From positions 54,011,980 through 54,075,979 of the forward strand of contig NC_068575.1 of NCBI RefSeq assembly GCF_025698545.1: a stretch of DNA of 64,000 nucleotides. Direction: 5' to 3'. The stretch comes from Gossypium raimondii. Lineage: Eukaryota > Streptophyta > Magnoliopsida > Malvales > Malvaceae. Below the pieces are notes generated by a model. That model was not told the DNA's origin, made no database searches, and saw only the letters and a program-made list of their open reading frames with translations. The position numbers and the translations under genes are program-made. Below, one piece after another: positions 1-11,384 of the stretch (positions are counted from its first letter, which is position 1; each line of letters starts with the position of its first letter).

Positions 1-1039
1 AAAAGAATCACATCGGCATTTTAATCAAAATAAAATTTTAGATTAACTAATAACATTATAAAAATTGAGATATCAAATTTTATCGAAACTAAAGCAATAG
101 AGAATATATTTCAAATTTGAGCTAAATACAAGGACCAAAATTGTACTTTAACCATTTTTATAACCTAAAAATATATATGTTTTAGAACTCAAATTTAGCC
201 ATTATCTTCTCCTGTTAAAAAAAACACAATGTACAAGTGTCAAGTAAGGCCTTTCTTTTATATATAGTAATAATTATGCATAATTTTAAGAAATCAAAAT
301 TACATTAGGAAATGTAACTAAGAATTGAAGGATTGGTAATGTGAATTTACCATAATGAATTGTATGATTAAAAGACTAAATTCACATTATGTTTAAAATA
401 TTAGAATAAATGGTAACACATATATGTCAAATTTATTTAAATCTTATATAAACTAAATTGAATGGACTTAAAAACACAAAGTATTTAACTTTACAATATA
501 CCATAAAACTGAAAAGGCTGGTCATATATGTAGAACTTGAATCGCTAGACCCAATATTCCTCACTCTTCATCTCTATTTCAGCAATTAACACTCAAAATT
601 TTATGTAGTGTAGCAACATGTGCAATAATTTGATTTAGTAAAACTAGTCATATCTGCCATCTTTTTTCTTAAAGCCCTTTGGAGGGGGCTGAAATCACTT
701 AGCCCAACATCTAATAGGCCCTGAAATGGGTATCATCTCAAACCAAAGTATTATATGATGTCTATTATCTAGTAGGAATCTTCACCATGGTACTATCAAC
801 TCACAAGAGAGGTAGGGTGAAAGTAGATTAGGGAAGACTTATTCTAGCCCAAGAAAAGTGGTTCCCAAAACAGAAATATATTCGGACGGTCTGTAGTCAC
901 ATTTCGATATGTACTCAAAATTTATAATTCTAGTCATATTTGTTAGCACAACCTAAACTTTATTCTATTTTTTGGATAATAAACACAAAATTACGTTATT
1001 TAAATAAATGCATGAAAACTTTTCATTTAAACTTTTAAA

Positions 1040-1215
1040 ATTTTAAATTAATAAATTTTATTTTGGTCCCTAAAATGATAAAAATTAATTTAATCCTTTA
1101 AAAATTGTAAAGATTTAGGCTATTAAAATGATAAAGTTATATTTTTACTATCGTAAAAATTACAATTCAATTTCGCCCCCTCCAAACAAATTTTCTAACT
1201 TCGCCCTTGAATACA
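1040..1215 (-). repeat. Dispersed repeat, copy 1 (inverted relative to copy at 3.7 kb)
   Basis: This stretch, ending in a C-rich block (tcgccccctccaaac) and 'cttcgcccttga', is an imperfect reverse complement of 3700-3990. Shared words include the 'Lys-codon-like' A-rich run and the phrase atagcctatatct or its complement. It is probably a fragment of a short non-autonomous element. Ends and target duplication could not be fixed. Confidence 0.4.
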
Positions 1216-3699
1216 CGATGGAAAGAAAGTGATTTTCAAAATAATCCGTCTTGTCTTCTTAGTTGCTATTAAAAGAAAAGAAAAAATCGAAATAAGATAA
1301 TGATAAATAGATTTATTTATTTTAAAATTTAATTCAAATGACATGTTATCACTTAAACCTTAATTTTAAAATTTTGTACCAAATAATAATCTAACGTTTT
1401 ATAATATGAAGAGTTTATGTCACAACTTAATTAGCTTCAATCCAGCCAACATTTTTATAAATCTTGACAGTGTTAAATTAGATTTATATATCTATCCTCT
1501 GTTGACTCATGTCATTAAATATTGATTTTTCATTTACTATGAAGTCACCAAAATTTCATTTTATAAATCCTAGCTTTGGGTTAATTCACCTGCATATAAA
1601 GAAATGAAAACCCAAGAGCGATTCTCAAGCTGAAATTACTTTATTCAAGAAAATTAATATTACAAATATAAATATGACATCAGCTGAGATCCTCAAAGAT
1701 AAGTAATGATATTTTCAAGCGTGTAGTGAGTTGACCTAAATTTGAGCCAAACGTAGAATTGTAGGCGGGGCTAGCTGTTAATCCATCGTCCCTCCCAATT
1801 GGGGAATTGGGTTTGGCTTTCAATTATACTAATCTCATTTCGGTTGGAGTCTAAATTTAAACATCCCCTCCTTATATTTTAATAAAAAAGAATGCCCTTT
1901 CAGCCATGCATGGCTGCCACTTTTTCTACCCTTTTTCATGTTTTGACTGTTAAACAAAAGGGTAAAGGCCGCCACTCTCACGTTGCATCATGCATGTGAC
2001 TTCCCCACGACACATCAATCATGTTCTGATTCATAGGTTCAATCACTTATTCTGATGGATCTAATTTATGGATTTGATTTGCGGGTTTCTGAATTTTGTT
2101 GACAAAAAAAAGCTTAAAACTTGGGATAGTAATAGTATACCGTGCTCCCAATCGTGATATCACAAATCAACTTGTAATCAGTTATTAATTAAACAAAAAA
2201 GAATCAGTGTCAAAGGGGTATCTTTCAATCATTGACCAAAGTTTCCCATATATTTTGTAATTAAGATGGGACTTTTGTGTATAAAAATAAGACTTCCATT
2301 TGGTAAGAGTCTTTTAAAAATTACAGAGATCCCCATAATCACATTTTCATTTATTGAATTGGATAAAAAATTATCTAGTTGCAATTTTAAATGTTAGTGA
2401 TGAAACTAATTCTCTAGTTTTCCATGAAAATATGTCATCAATTCTCTCACAACATGTCAGACCCCAGGTCTATAGTCTATACTCATTTTTTAATTTCAAT
2501 CACAAAATTTAGATTTTCTTTTATGAAAATTTTAAGGATAAAGCGATATTTATTTTAAATTGGGGTTCTATCAGATTATTTAGATTTTTTTATTATACCA
2601 TGTCATCATTTATTTTTATAAATATATAATGTTAAAATTATAAAAGATCAAAATTAATATAAAAATTACAAAACATTATACATAAAAAAGAAAACCTTAG
2701 AAAGTCTTTGGTCTGATTCATCTGATTATGAATGACAATCATTTTTTGTGTGTAATTTAAAATATCATGGTTCTCTTTAAATCAAATTAAGAGAGAGCAT
2801 ATTTTTAATGACAAGTTAATCAAGATTTTTATTGGGATTTTCTTAATTTTCTTCAAAAATTGAGACGGCACTTATCCAAAAATAGATCCAACTAAGCACC
2901 TTAATCACCCTTTAAAAAAAATTAAACTAGCACATGTAACAAAATCTCAATTTTACTAATAAAATTAAAATTCCCACCAACCAATTCACCCTAAAAAGAA
3001 ACTATATAAAATACTATTTGAAAAATCAAAATATATGAATCTCTAATCAAAACAAAAATAATTTCTTACAGAAAGAGTGGATGTAAACGTATTTAGTAAG
3101 AACATAGAATACTTAATATGGCTCAGCCTTAGTTGCCTTCTCTATACACAATATGGAATAAGGGAATATTATAATCAAAATATAATTATAGATTGGATGG
3201 AAGATAGTCTTAGCTTCTCTCTATATCTCTTTTTTGCCATCTTTTTCATTGAAGAAATATTTAATGAACTCTTTGAATGAAATGTCATAATTAGGTGAGT
3301 GAATGGTCCACAATCTATTTTAATTCTATCCAATAGGAAACCATAGCTTCACAATCTGGTATTTTACCAGCAACTTTGAGCACTCTTTTCTCCAAATTAG
3401 CAGTATTACGTTTTCCACCATCACTAAATCGATGGCCTTTTAATTTAGTTAATATCTTTTTATGATTAATTTAGTTATTATTAATAAAATGTAATATTAG
3501 TTTATAGAAGAAAATTTAGCACCATTACCATAACTTCAATTCCTTAACAATTTAATCTCATTGAATTTATTATCAGTGACTTTTTTTTTGGTTTGTTTGG
3601 GGTAAAAGAAAGGAGGGCAACTAAGAGACCCTAGTTATTACAAGACATAATCCTTGTAGTAATTCTCATCGAATCTTCCATAATTATCCCGTTTACTCG

Positions 3700-3990
3700 T
3701 CGTCACGGTAAACATGGGCAAAATCAGAAATTCTTTTAGGGGGTTCGAAATTAAATTGTAATTTTTACGATGGTAAGAATGCACTTTCACAATTTTAATA
3801 GCCTATATCTTTATAATTTTTAAAGAATTAAATCAAATTTTTATATTTTTAAAGAGGCCAAATTGTAATTTTACTTTTACTAATTTAAATTTTAAAAATT
3901 TTAAAAGGGTTAAATGAAAAATTTTTCATTTTAGGGGGGTCGGGCCCTGCCAGCCCCCCTAGTTTTGCCCTTGGTGATAAATAACAAATA
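3700..3990 (+). repeat. Dispersed repeat, copy 2
   Basis: The segment runs from 'gggcaaaatcagaaatt' through a G-rich block (tttagggggttcgaaatt) to a C-rich block (gccagcccccctagttttgccc). The outer gggcaaaa and ttttgccc words are inverted relative to each other, which suggests a short foldback or MITE-like element of about 0.27 kb. It shares its interior with the oppositely oriented copy near 1.1 kb. No coding capacity. Confidence 0.45.
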
Positions 3991-4439
3991 TGTAAACCTG
4001 GTTCATTGTTGATGGGTATTTAATCATGAAATTCGTTGCTCCATTCATTGTTTTATCTACAATAACCAATGTCGATTATAAAATTACTTTTTGTAGTGTG
4101 CGTAATATTATTTTTAAAATAACTCATCCAAAGTATAGTTGTAGAAACAAACAAGAAATAAAAAAATCAACACAATACTTAATTGAGGGAGAGAACCAAT
4201 AATAATTTTTATTGTGTTAAAAAAACCCTTGGCAGACATAATATTTATTGGTACTATTGCAATAACTATGTGATTCATTTTACCGTTATAAGCTTTATTA
4301 TGTTTTATAAACAAAATCCAAGTTACTTATCAAAATGATGTGGGATTCTTTTGAAATTCCAAAACTTTTCTCTTCTCAGCTTGCTCTTTTTGCCATGCTA
4401 CCTTAACATTCTTAGACGATAATCGAGATAGACTTTTCT

Positions 4440-5260
4440 CTTTACCTTTGTGTAAATGGTTACTCGAGAATATGCTTAATAAAAGTTTCATTTATGATGG
4501 GGTTGAATGGTGCATTTTTTTGGATTGTGATGTTGGAATTTGTGGAAGCAAAGAAATAGTGAATTTTCAGAACAAGAAGCTTTACCTCTATGGGCATGGC
4601 AAAAAGAAGCTTTACCTCACACAACAGTAATCATGGGCATGCTTTCGTTTAAGAAATATCTATACAAGGTCCAAAAATGAAGTATCTTTTCCGAAATCGT
4701 TTAGATTTTCCATCATCAATGACCAGAAAATACTTTCATCAATATCTCTCTAAATCTTTGCCAAAGAATGTCACACAAAGGAACAATTTGATCTTTCAAT
4801 GCTTTGCGGAAAGCCTTCTAGCACTTTGTACTTGGACCGAAGTACTCGAACCCTTAGAGAATCCCTGTCAGTAAATGTATTGAAGCCTATTTTCATCATG
4901 AAAGACTTGTTTTGTGCCTTTAGTTTCCTCATACCAAGGACCCCATTCTCCAAGGGTTACCAACAATTATCCTATCTAATGAGAGTAGGCTTCCACTTCT
5001 CACTTGTTGAACCCTAAATAAAGTTTCTGACATTTCTTTTCTCACAAGCACTTGGAACCGGTGTTGATTGCATAAAATAGTGTACACATTTTGAAAAAAA
5101 GTTGCAGCCTCTAGATTTCTTGAATATAAAGAAAACCCTCTTAATTTTTCTCTCCACTTAATCTTCTATCCAAGAGTCATCTAAACTTGATCTTGGATAG
5201 ATGCAGGTCGCTTTAAGTTTCGTGTTGACTTGCTCTTAAAATAGGTTTGGATCTCCCTTC
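4440..5260 (-). mobile_element. Degenerate LINE (non-LTR retrotransposon) remnant
   Basis: On the minus strand the translation carries pieces typical of the region after the reverse transcriptase in plant LINEs: a 'NKSFMMKIGFNTFTD' stretch near 4850-4920, a nearby 'RVLRSKY', and an upstream 'YFMQS' word near 5060-5080. The same blocks occur in the same order in the better-preserved LINE at 56.6-58.9 kb ('SFMMKLGYNIITD', 'ILRSKYG', 'PSYFMQS'). Stops and frameshifts break it throughout, and the limits are approximate. Confidence 0.55.
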
Positions 5261-6502
5261 TCTAGTTAATTGAATTGAAAGATGATTTTATTTAGAAACA
5301 ACTTTTGACTTTCTCTCCTTGGTTGAATTGGACCGGAAGGCAAGTTTTCTTTAGAATCGATGCGACATTCTTCAAAAAAATTTTAAGTTCTTTAGTTTCT
5401 TCTGAAAACTTTTGGATTTCTGAATTTATGAAATGTTTAAGATGACTTAGTGGTGATCCCTTTTATAATGTTAGTTACTTGAATAGCAGAGGAATTTCAA
5501 CGAAAAATAAACTCTTCATTTGGAGTGATAATATTAAATGATTATTAGGTGATAAAATAATCACTTAATTAGTGATAATATAATTTTTTATAATTAATCT
5601 CTTAATTGATTTAAATTAATTGGAAAAATAATTATGATGTGGTATGTAAAGTCATCAATTTTACCCACAATAATTTTGACTTGATATGCGGCACTTTATA
5701 ATTAGTCAAAAATTCCATCATCTACAAATAATTTGAAATGGCTAAAAGGGTTGATTTAATAAAAAATAACTATGATTAATTCATGACACTTTTCTTCATA
5801 AATTTATCCATTCAATTGTAAACACTATGAGAAAACCTTATTGTTGGTATACCATCAACAATGTAGATGATAACATCATCCTCTATTAATTCAAAACACT
5901 AAAGAAATTCATAAGGATATACATGAATCGATTGAGTTATCACCCATCATATCACTTATATCAAGAGGATATCTTCCCTTAATCTTACAGTTTTGGTTGC
6001 TCTTCCGCCTCCGTCCCTGCCCCTAGTGTCTTTCCATACTAGCATCAAAACTAGATCCCCAAGGAGTCTCCTTGCCCATTTTATAACATATGTTGCAAGT
6101 TTTTGTGGCAAAAGTTAGACTACTTCTTGCCAGGTTTCAATTATCTTTTGCTTTTGCCAAATATCTTGTCTGAATTGGCGAAGAAATATATATGTAATTT
6201 TAGGGATTTTTTAAATGACTTGTGAAATTGAAACACGTTCATTGATTTCTAATGAATAAAAAACTTCGACACGAACCATCCATTTCAAAAACAGCTGTAA
6301 AAATTACAGGTTAATGTCCATTGTCAATCTTGTCATCCGTATAATTTCAGATTAATATATATTTAGTCAATGAATCATATTAAATTTCATTTAAAGAAAA
6401 TTACTAGCATTGTTAGCCAAAGTCAATTTAAAATTTGTGGTACCGTGTACACAAATTGCTTGGAAGATTGACATGGTGGAGTCCAAGGGCAACATTATCT
6501 AA
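5261..6502. other. Intergenic, nothing recognised
   Basis: AT-rich sequence without a supportable gene. A short self-complementary stretch lies near 5530-5580 (aaataatcacttaattagtg). I could not assign the interval to a repeat family. Confidence 0.6.
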
Positions 6503-7525
6503 CACTCCGTTTGTTTCACTGAAAATGACTTTCGGAAAATGATTTTTGGAAAATGACTTATTTTTCTGGAAAAGCTAATATTTTCTAGTGTTTGGATGAA
6601 TCTGTGTAAAATATTTTCTGTTGTTTGGTAAATTTCTTAAAAATATTTCATAAAAGTTATTTTCAATGAAACAAACATACATTTGAGATTTTTTCATTGT
6701 TTAATTGAATTCATTTTATCTATAATTTTATATTTTACATTTTTTGCATATATTAAAAATATTATGTTAAATTCACTTCATTACAAGTTATTCTTTAATT
6801 ACATGACTAATAATAATAAATGAGTATTTTATTTAAAATGTGACATCAACAAAATTGACAAAAAATTTAACGATGTCAACAATTGGACTTGATTTTCAAA
6901 TTTGAAAAGTAAAGGGACTAAATTCTTGAAAAAAAAGTACAAAGACTAAATTGCAAATTTGTGAAGTGTACATAGACTTATGACATATTTTAACCTTTAC
7001 ACTACAAAATATTTATTATTAATATATTTATAATTGTAAGAAATATTTATTATTAAAATATTAATATTGAATATTTTCAATAATATGTGATTAATATTAT
7101 TTAAAATTATTATTTTTAAAATAAAATTGAAATATTAAATAATTTATTATTTTAATAATCGAGATTTAGTATATTAATAATTTATTATATGACTACATAT
7201 AAATAATTAAATATGTAAGTTTAATAATATTTTAATAATTTTAAATATTTTTAAAAATAAAATAAAAGTTATTATCAATATAATAATATTAAACTTGATT
7301 TAAGTTAATTTTTATATAAAAATAAAATTATCTATAGAGGAGCTCTTTTCCGGAAAAATGACTTACGCTTTTCGAAATGGTAAGTCATTTTACAGGAAAA
7401 AGGGCTTATTTTATGTTGACCTGTAAGTCATTTTCCGTTGACCAAACTGTTTTCTGTGAAACAAACACAGGAAAATACAAAAAATATTTTCCGTAAAACC
7501 TTTTACATGTAAACAAACGGACCCT
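6503..7525. mobile_element. Non-autonomous TIR element (MITE-like, about 1.0 kb)
   Basis: The left end reads ctccgtttgtttcactgaaa. The right end, read on the opposite strand, is gtccgtttgtttacatgtaaa, so both ends share the core TCCGTTTGTTT. Subterminal words such as 'ggaaaatgact' and 'agtcattttcc' recur in inverted orientation inside both ends. The middle (6680-7330) is extremely AT-rich with no coding potential. A CTAA word flanks both ends, but the target duplication length is uncertain, so the superfamily (possibly hAT) is left open. Confidence 0.6.
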
Positions 7526-8737
7526 AATTCTTATGTTTATCCTCTCTCTTAAATTTGAAATAAAATCAAACATCCAGAATTCATTTTCTATTAAAAAGAT
7601 TTTATGAAAAATAATTTTAGTAAGGGAGAAGACTGTCACAGTTAAGGGTGCAATCGAGCTGAGCCGAACATAAATACTGTCAAGTTCTAGCTTGAGTTTG
7701 ATTCAAGATTTGGAGTTCGATACTTGGCTTGAGCTCGATCAAACGTCTATTTCTAAGCTCGAGCTCGGCTACTTGAGTTTGATCTCGATTAAGTTTTTTA
7801 TTTATCAATTTTAACACTTAAGCTCGATAATTAAGCTTAAGGGTAATAATATAATTTAATAATATAAAAATCTGAAAAGCTCGATAAAGCTTGTGAGCCA
7901 TTCAAGTCAAGTATTATTAAGTTCAAATTTGGTTCAACCGATAGCTCGAGTCGCTCAGGCTCAATAATTACTGAATCAAGGTCATATTTTTTTTTCAAAT
8001 TAAATTCGAATAACTTGTGAGTACTAATGTCTCACTTACACCCCAAACGCTCCAACTAGATCTGATGTATCTATACATGTTTAACCATGGTAATATTAAC
8101 TTATTTAAAAATGAAAATATTTGCATTTTCTTCCCAGCTACATCGTATGTGACAAAATCTCTTCAATAGAGTCAAAATTTGTGCCGCCCAAACTCCCATT
8201 TGGACTCTACTAAGTTCAATAAAATGTCAAGTAAGTATTCAATGACGTTAAGTAACAAGTTTTAGTAGCTAGGCTAGCAGACTGAAGCATCTACTAGTTA
8301 ATAGGTGCGACTAACCCTTTGACACCGCCAATTTCTACTACCTAATTGCATGACGAGCGTGCTTATTTGAAATTTTTATATCTTAACTATAATAAATCCT
8401 CCAATTAAATGGTACCAACTCCATTAGAAAAAATTAAAATATTATTTTAATTAAAATTAAATATATATTTTATCAAATACGTTAAATATGGTCAACTATA
8501 TAATACTCTAATATATGATTAATTTTATTATTTTATAATTAAAATGAATAAATAAATAAAACAAAAATTACGTAAGCAACTAATAACAAAGGTATAATTC
8601 TCTTTTTAAAAGATGCAAAATGAGTTTATGAATTTATTTTTCAAATTTGAGTGGGTGTTCATAAGTGTTTTTACTCTAAATCTCTATTTCATTACAATAA
8701 ATGAGGTATCTTTTTAATAACTAATAAGCTATAAAAT
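7526..8737. other. Intergenic with an AGCTCGA-rich repeat segment
   Basis: 7640-8010 is packed with CTCGAG/AGCTCG words ('agctcgagctcgg', 'gctcgataaagcttg'), a composition also seen near 60.8-60.95 kb and probably part of a dispersed element. The rest is AT-rich without genes. Confidence 0.5.
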
Positions 8738-8742
8738 TAACA

Positions 8743-9947
8743 TGTTTTTAATTCCATTCTTGATGCGTTTTTGGATGATTTATTATGTAAATTAGTGAAT
8801 TTGATGCTCCTAACACTTTAAATTCATGTTTCTATATTTAGGTGAGCATAGGAGAGCGAAAGGAGCGAAAAACAAGCTAAAATTGAGCAAAAAGAATTGT
8901 TTTTAGCATCCACACGGGCTGGCCACACGCCCATGTGCCAGCCCATGTCGATTTTGCACCCTGTTTCCAAACATGCGAAAAAATCCAATTTTTAGGCTTT
9001 CTGAGCATTCTAAAGTCTATAAATAACAATTAGAAGAAGACCTAAGGGAGCACTCAGAGAAGATTGAAGAAATTACTCGAAGAACACCATCGAAGCCAAC
9101 TTAGAGGCGGATCTCCTTCAAGATTGAAGATCTCCTTTTAACTTCTTTCGAAGTTTTAGTGAATTTCTTTATGTCTTGTAGTTTTTCTCACTTTGAGATG
9201 TTTTCATTTTAGATTATGAACTAATTCCCTAGATACCTAGGGAAGATGAAACTTATGATGAATCTTATTATTTGATTTTTGAATTACATGATAAATACTT
9301 GATTCTTGTTCTCAATTATGTATGCTTCTTTCGTGTTTTAATATTTTTGGGATATTAATTCATGTTTAATGTGCTTATTTCAGTGAAGCAAAAGTCACTG
9401 TTTAAGAGTAGATCTAGCATAATTGAGTGGAGTTGCATGCAATTCTAGAAATAGGTCGACATAAATCTACCAGATTAGAGTCGAATCTAATAGAGGAATC
9501 CATAGATCGAGTTAATGCAATAATATATGTTTTAATTAGAAAGAGATTTCAATTAATCAACCTAGAGTCAGTTGTTCTTACTCTCGAAAGAGATATCAAC
9601 ATAAATTAGGGATTTCTACGGATCAAGAAACAAGTGAATAAATCGTTTAATTTAGATTCAAAATAATAAGTGAAGTCTAGGTGGATTTTTTCCTGGGTAT
9701 TATCTTTCTCTTTGGTATTATTCAATTATTTCCTATTTCATTTTCTGTTGCATTATTATTTAATTTAGATTAGTAAATTTAGATTAAAAACAATCACCCC
9801 AACTTATCTACTAAATAATAGAAAAATAGTTATTACTAGTACTTTTAGTCCTCGTGGATACGGTACTCTCTACTCACCATAGCTATACTATTATTCGATA
9901 GGTACGCTTGCCTTTGTCGTAATTATAGTTAGTTTAGTGACCATCAA
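8743..9947 (+). mobile_element. Solo LTR, Athila-like (Ty3/gypsy), about 1.2 kb
   Basis: The interval begins TGTTTTTAATTCC and ends near ...GTGACCATCA. The word TAACA lies directly before it (8738-8742) and again at 9948-9952, one base beyond the expected CA end, which fits a 5-bp target duplication with a small change. The interior has the 'cacacgggctggccacacg' stretch and the 'ctataaataac' promoter-like segment (about 9018) that I associate with cotton Athila-type LTRs. No primer-binding site, gag or pol follows, so this is a solo LTR. The family name comes from recognition, not a search. Confidence 0.6.
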
Positions 9948-9952
9948 TAACA

Positions 9953-10960
9953 ATGATCAAACCCAGGTAACCTATAATGCTTTTTTTATTTTTTGTATTT
10001 AAAACTAATAAAACCAAATCATGATCATTGAATTTGAAAAGGATTATATAGATATTTCAATATTTCATCCAATTCTTTCATTTGTTGTTCATGTGGTGTT
10101 TCCCCTTCCCTTCATGATTTCCTTTCCTCCCCAAAATATCAGCTCACTTTTCCCATTCATTTTACTTTATAATAGGGGAATTTTATTAGTTAGTAGAGAC
10201 ATTATTTTTAAAGTATGAGGACATGGGTTCGATCGCATTTATCTTCTTATTTAATGGTGAGAAGAGACTATAGATAATTCTAAGCATTGTATGTATGATT
10301 TATGATTTTAAAATGTACCATGTTGAGATCTAGATTTTAATAAAACTTGGGTGTTTGTGGAAAAAGGCAAACCTATAACATAATTTATTTATTTCTTAAA
10401 AACCATAAATTATTTATACATATTAGGATTAAATCTTGAAATTATACATGAAATTTTATCTAATTGTAATTTTATACATGAGATTTTGATTTGATTCAAT
10501 TTTCACAAATTATTAATACAATTATTGATATAGTAACATTTTAAGTTTATATATTGTATACACAAATAGTTACATTTATCTAATATAAAAATATATTGAT
10601 GTCTTTATTTCTTTAAATGTGTATGATTGAATCAAAATTAAAGTTTTATATATACATTTGAACCACAATCAAAATTTTATGAATACATTTACACTAAATA
10701 AAATTTTATGTATCAAATTACGCATTAAATCAAAATTTATTCATAACTTTAAATTTCTAATTTCATTAATACTCAATTCACCGGTAACAAATAAAGTACA
10801 GGCAGAGAAGCATATGATGGCGTGAATGTGAACTAATTAATCTAAAAAATGACGTGATGACATGGTTTAAGTCAGTGAGATTAGGTATTCTCCCCTAACC
10901 GGGCCTGGACCACACCTTTTTTTTAATCACTGACCACCATCAGATGGAGCCGAGCCGTCA
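9953..10960. other. Intergenic upstream of WRKY gene, MITE-like AT-rich block
   Basis: 10430-10740 repeats the words 'aattttat', 'acatgaaatttta' and 'tcaaaattttatg' in both orientations, as in a short foldback element. No ends or target duplication could be defined. The remainder holds no gene. Confidence 0.4.
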
Positions 10961-10966
10961 ATTACG

Positions 10967-10972
10967 TTGACC
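10967..10972 (+). promoter_or_regulatory. Candidate W-box (TTGACC) in WRKY gene promoter
   Basis: TTGACC matches the WRKY-binding W-box core TTGAC(C/T) and lies about 415 bp upstream of the WRKY start codon. WRKY genes are commonly auto- or cross-regulated through such boxes. A six-base match is weak on its own. Confidence 0.35.
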
Positions 10973-11208
10973 TCAAGACGACGTCCCCAAACGGATCGCC
11001 CATACCCTATCCGTTCTTCCCGTCTCAACCCCTACCGTTTCACTCCTTGCTTTGTTCCACCTCACCCAAAATTTGCCACGTCGCCAATTTGCAATCTTCT
11101 GTCACTACATGTCTCCCGCGAGAAAAAAAGGGTAAGCTTTCATTCCAACGGATGAGACTGGACGATAAGTCGATGATAGGTCCTTAGAGATAACATTAAT
11201 ACTCCTTT

Positions 11209-11216
11209 TATATATA
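11209..11216 (+). promoter_or_regulatory. Candidate TATA box of the WRKY gene
   Basis: A 'ttttatatatag' stretch lies about 170 bp upstream of the WRKY start codon, which would give a 5' leader of roughly 140 bases. This is assigned from position and sequence only. Confidence 0.4.
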
Positions 11217-11384
11217 GAATTTTGAACCACCCCCCTAAGGTTAAGTCGTTTCTATTTTTAAGAGTAGTGTTACCATATTTTATTATAAAAGTATGGTGAA
11301 AATGCTCCTTTCTTGTTGAAAGCTTGAAAAAGCTAAATAACTACCGCTCTCTTATTTCTCTTTGTTCTAGTTTCTCCTTTAGTC

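Larger units (their letters stand above)
1..4439. other. AT-rich intergenic DNA, no gene
   Basis: No open frame here has a recognisable domain or consistent splicing. The short open frames (for example 3077-3280, opening on GTG) look like chance. The sequence is AT-rich with poly-A/T tracts. Apart from the two related repeat segments listed separately (about 1040-1215 and 3700-3990) I see nothing I can name. Confidence 0.7.
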
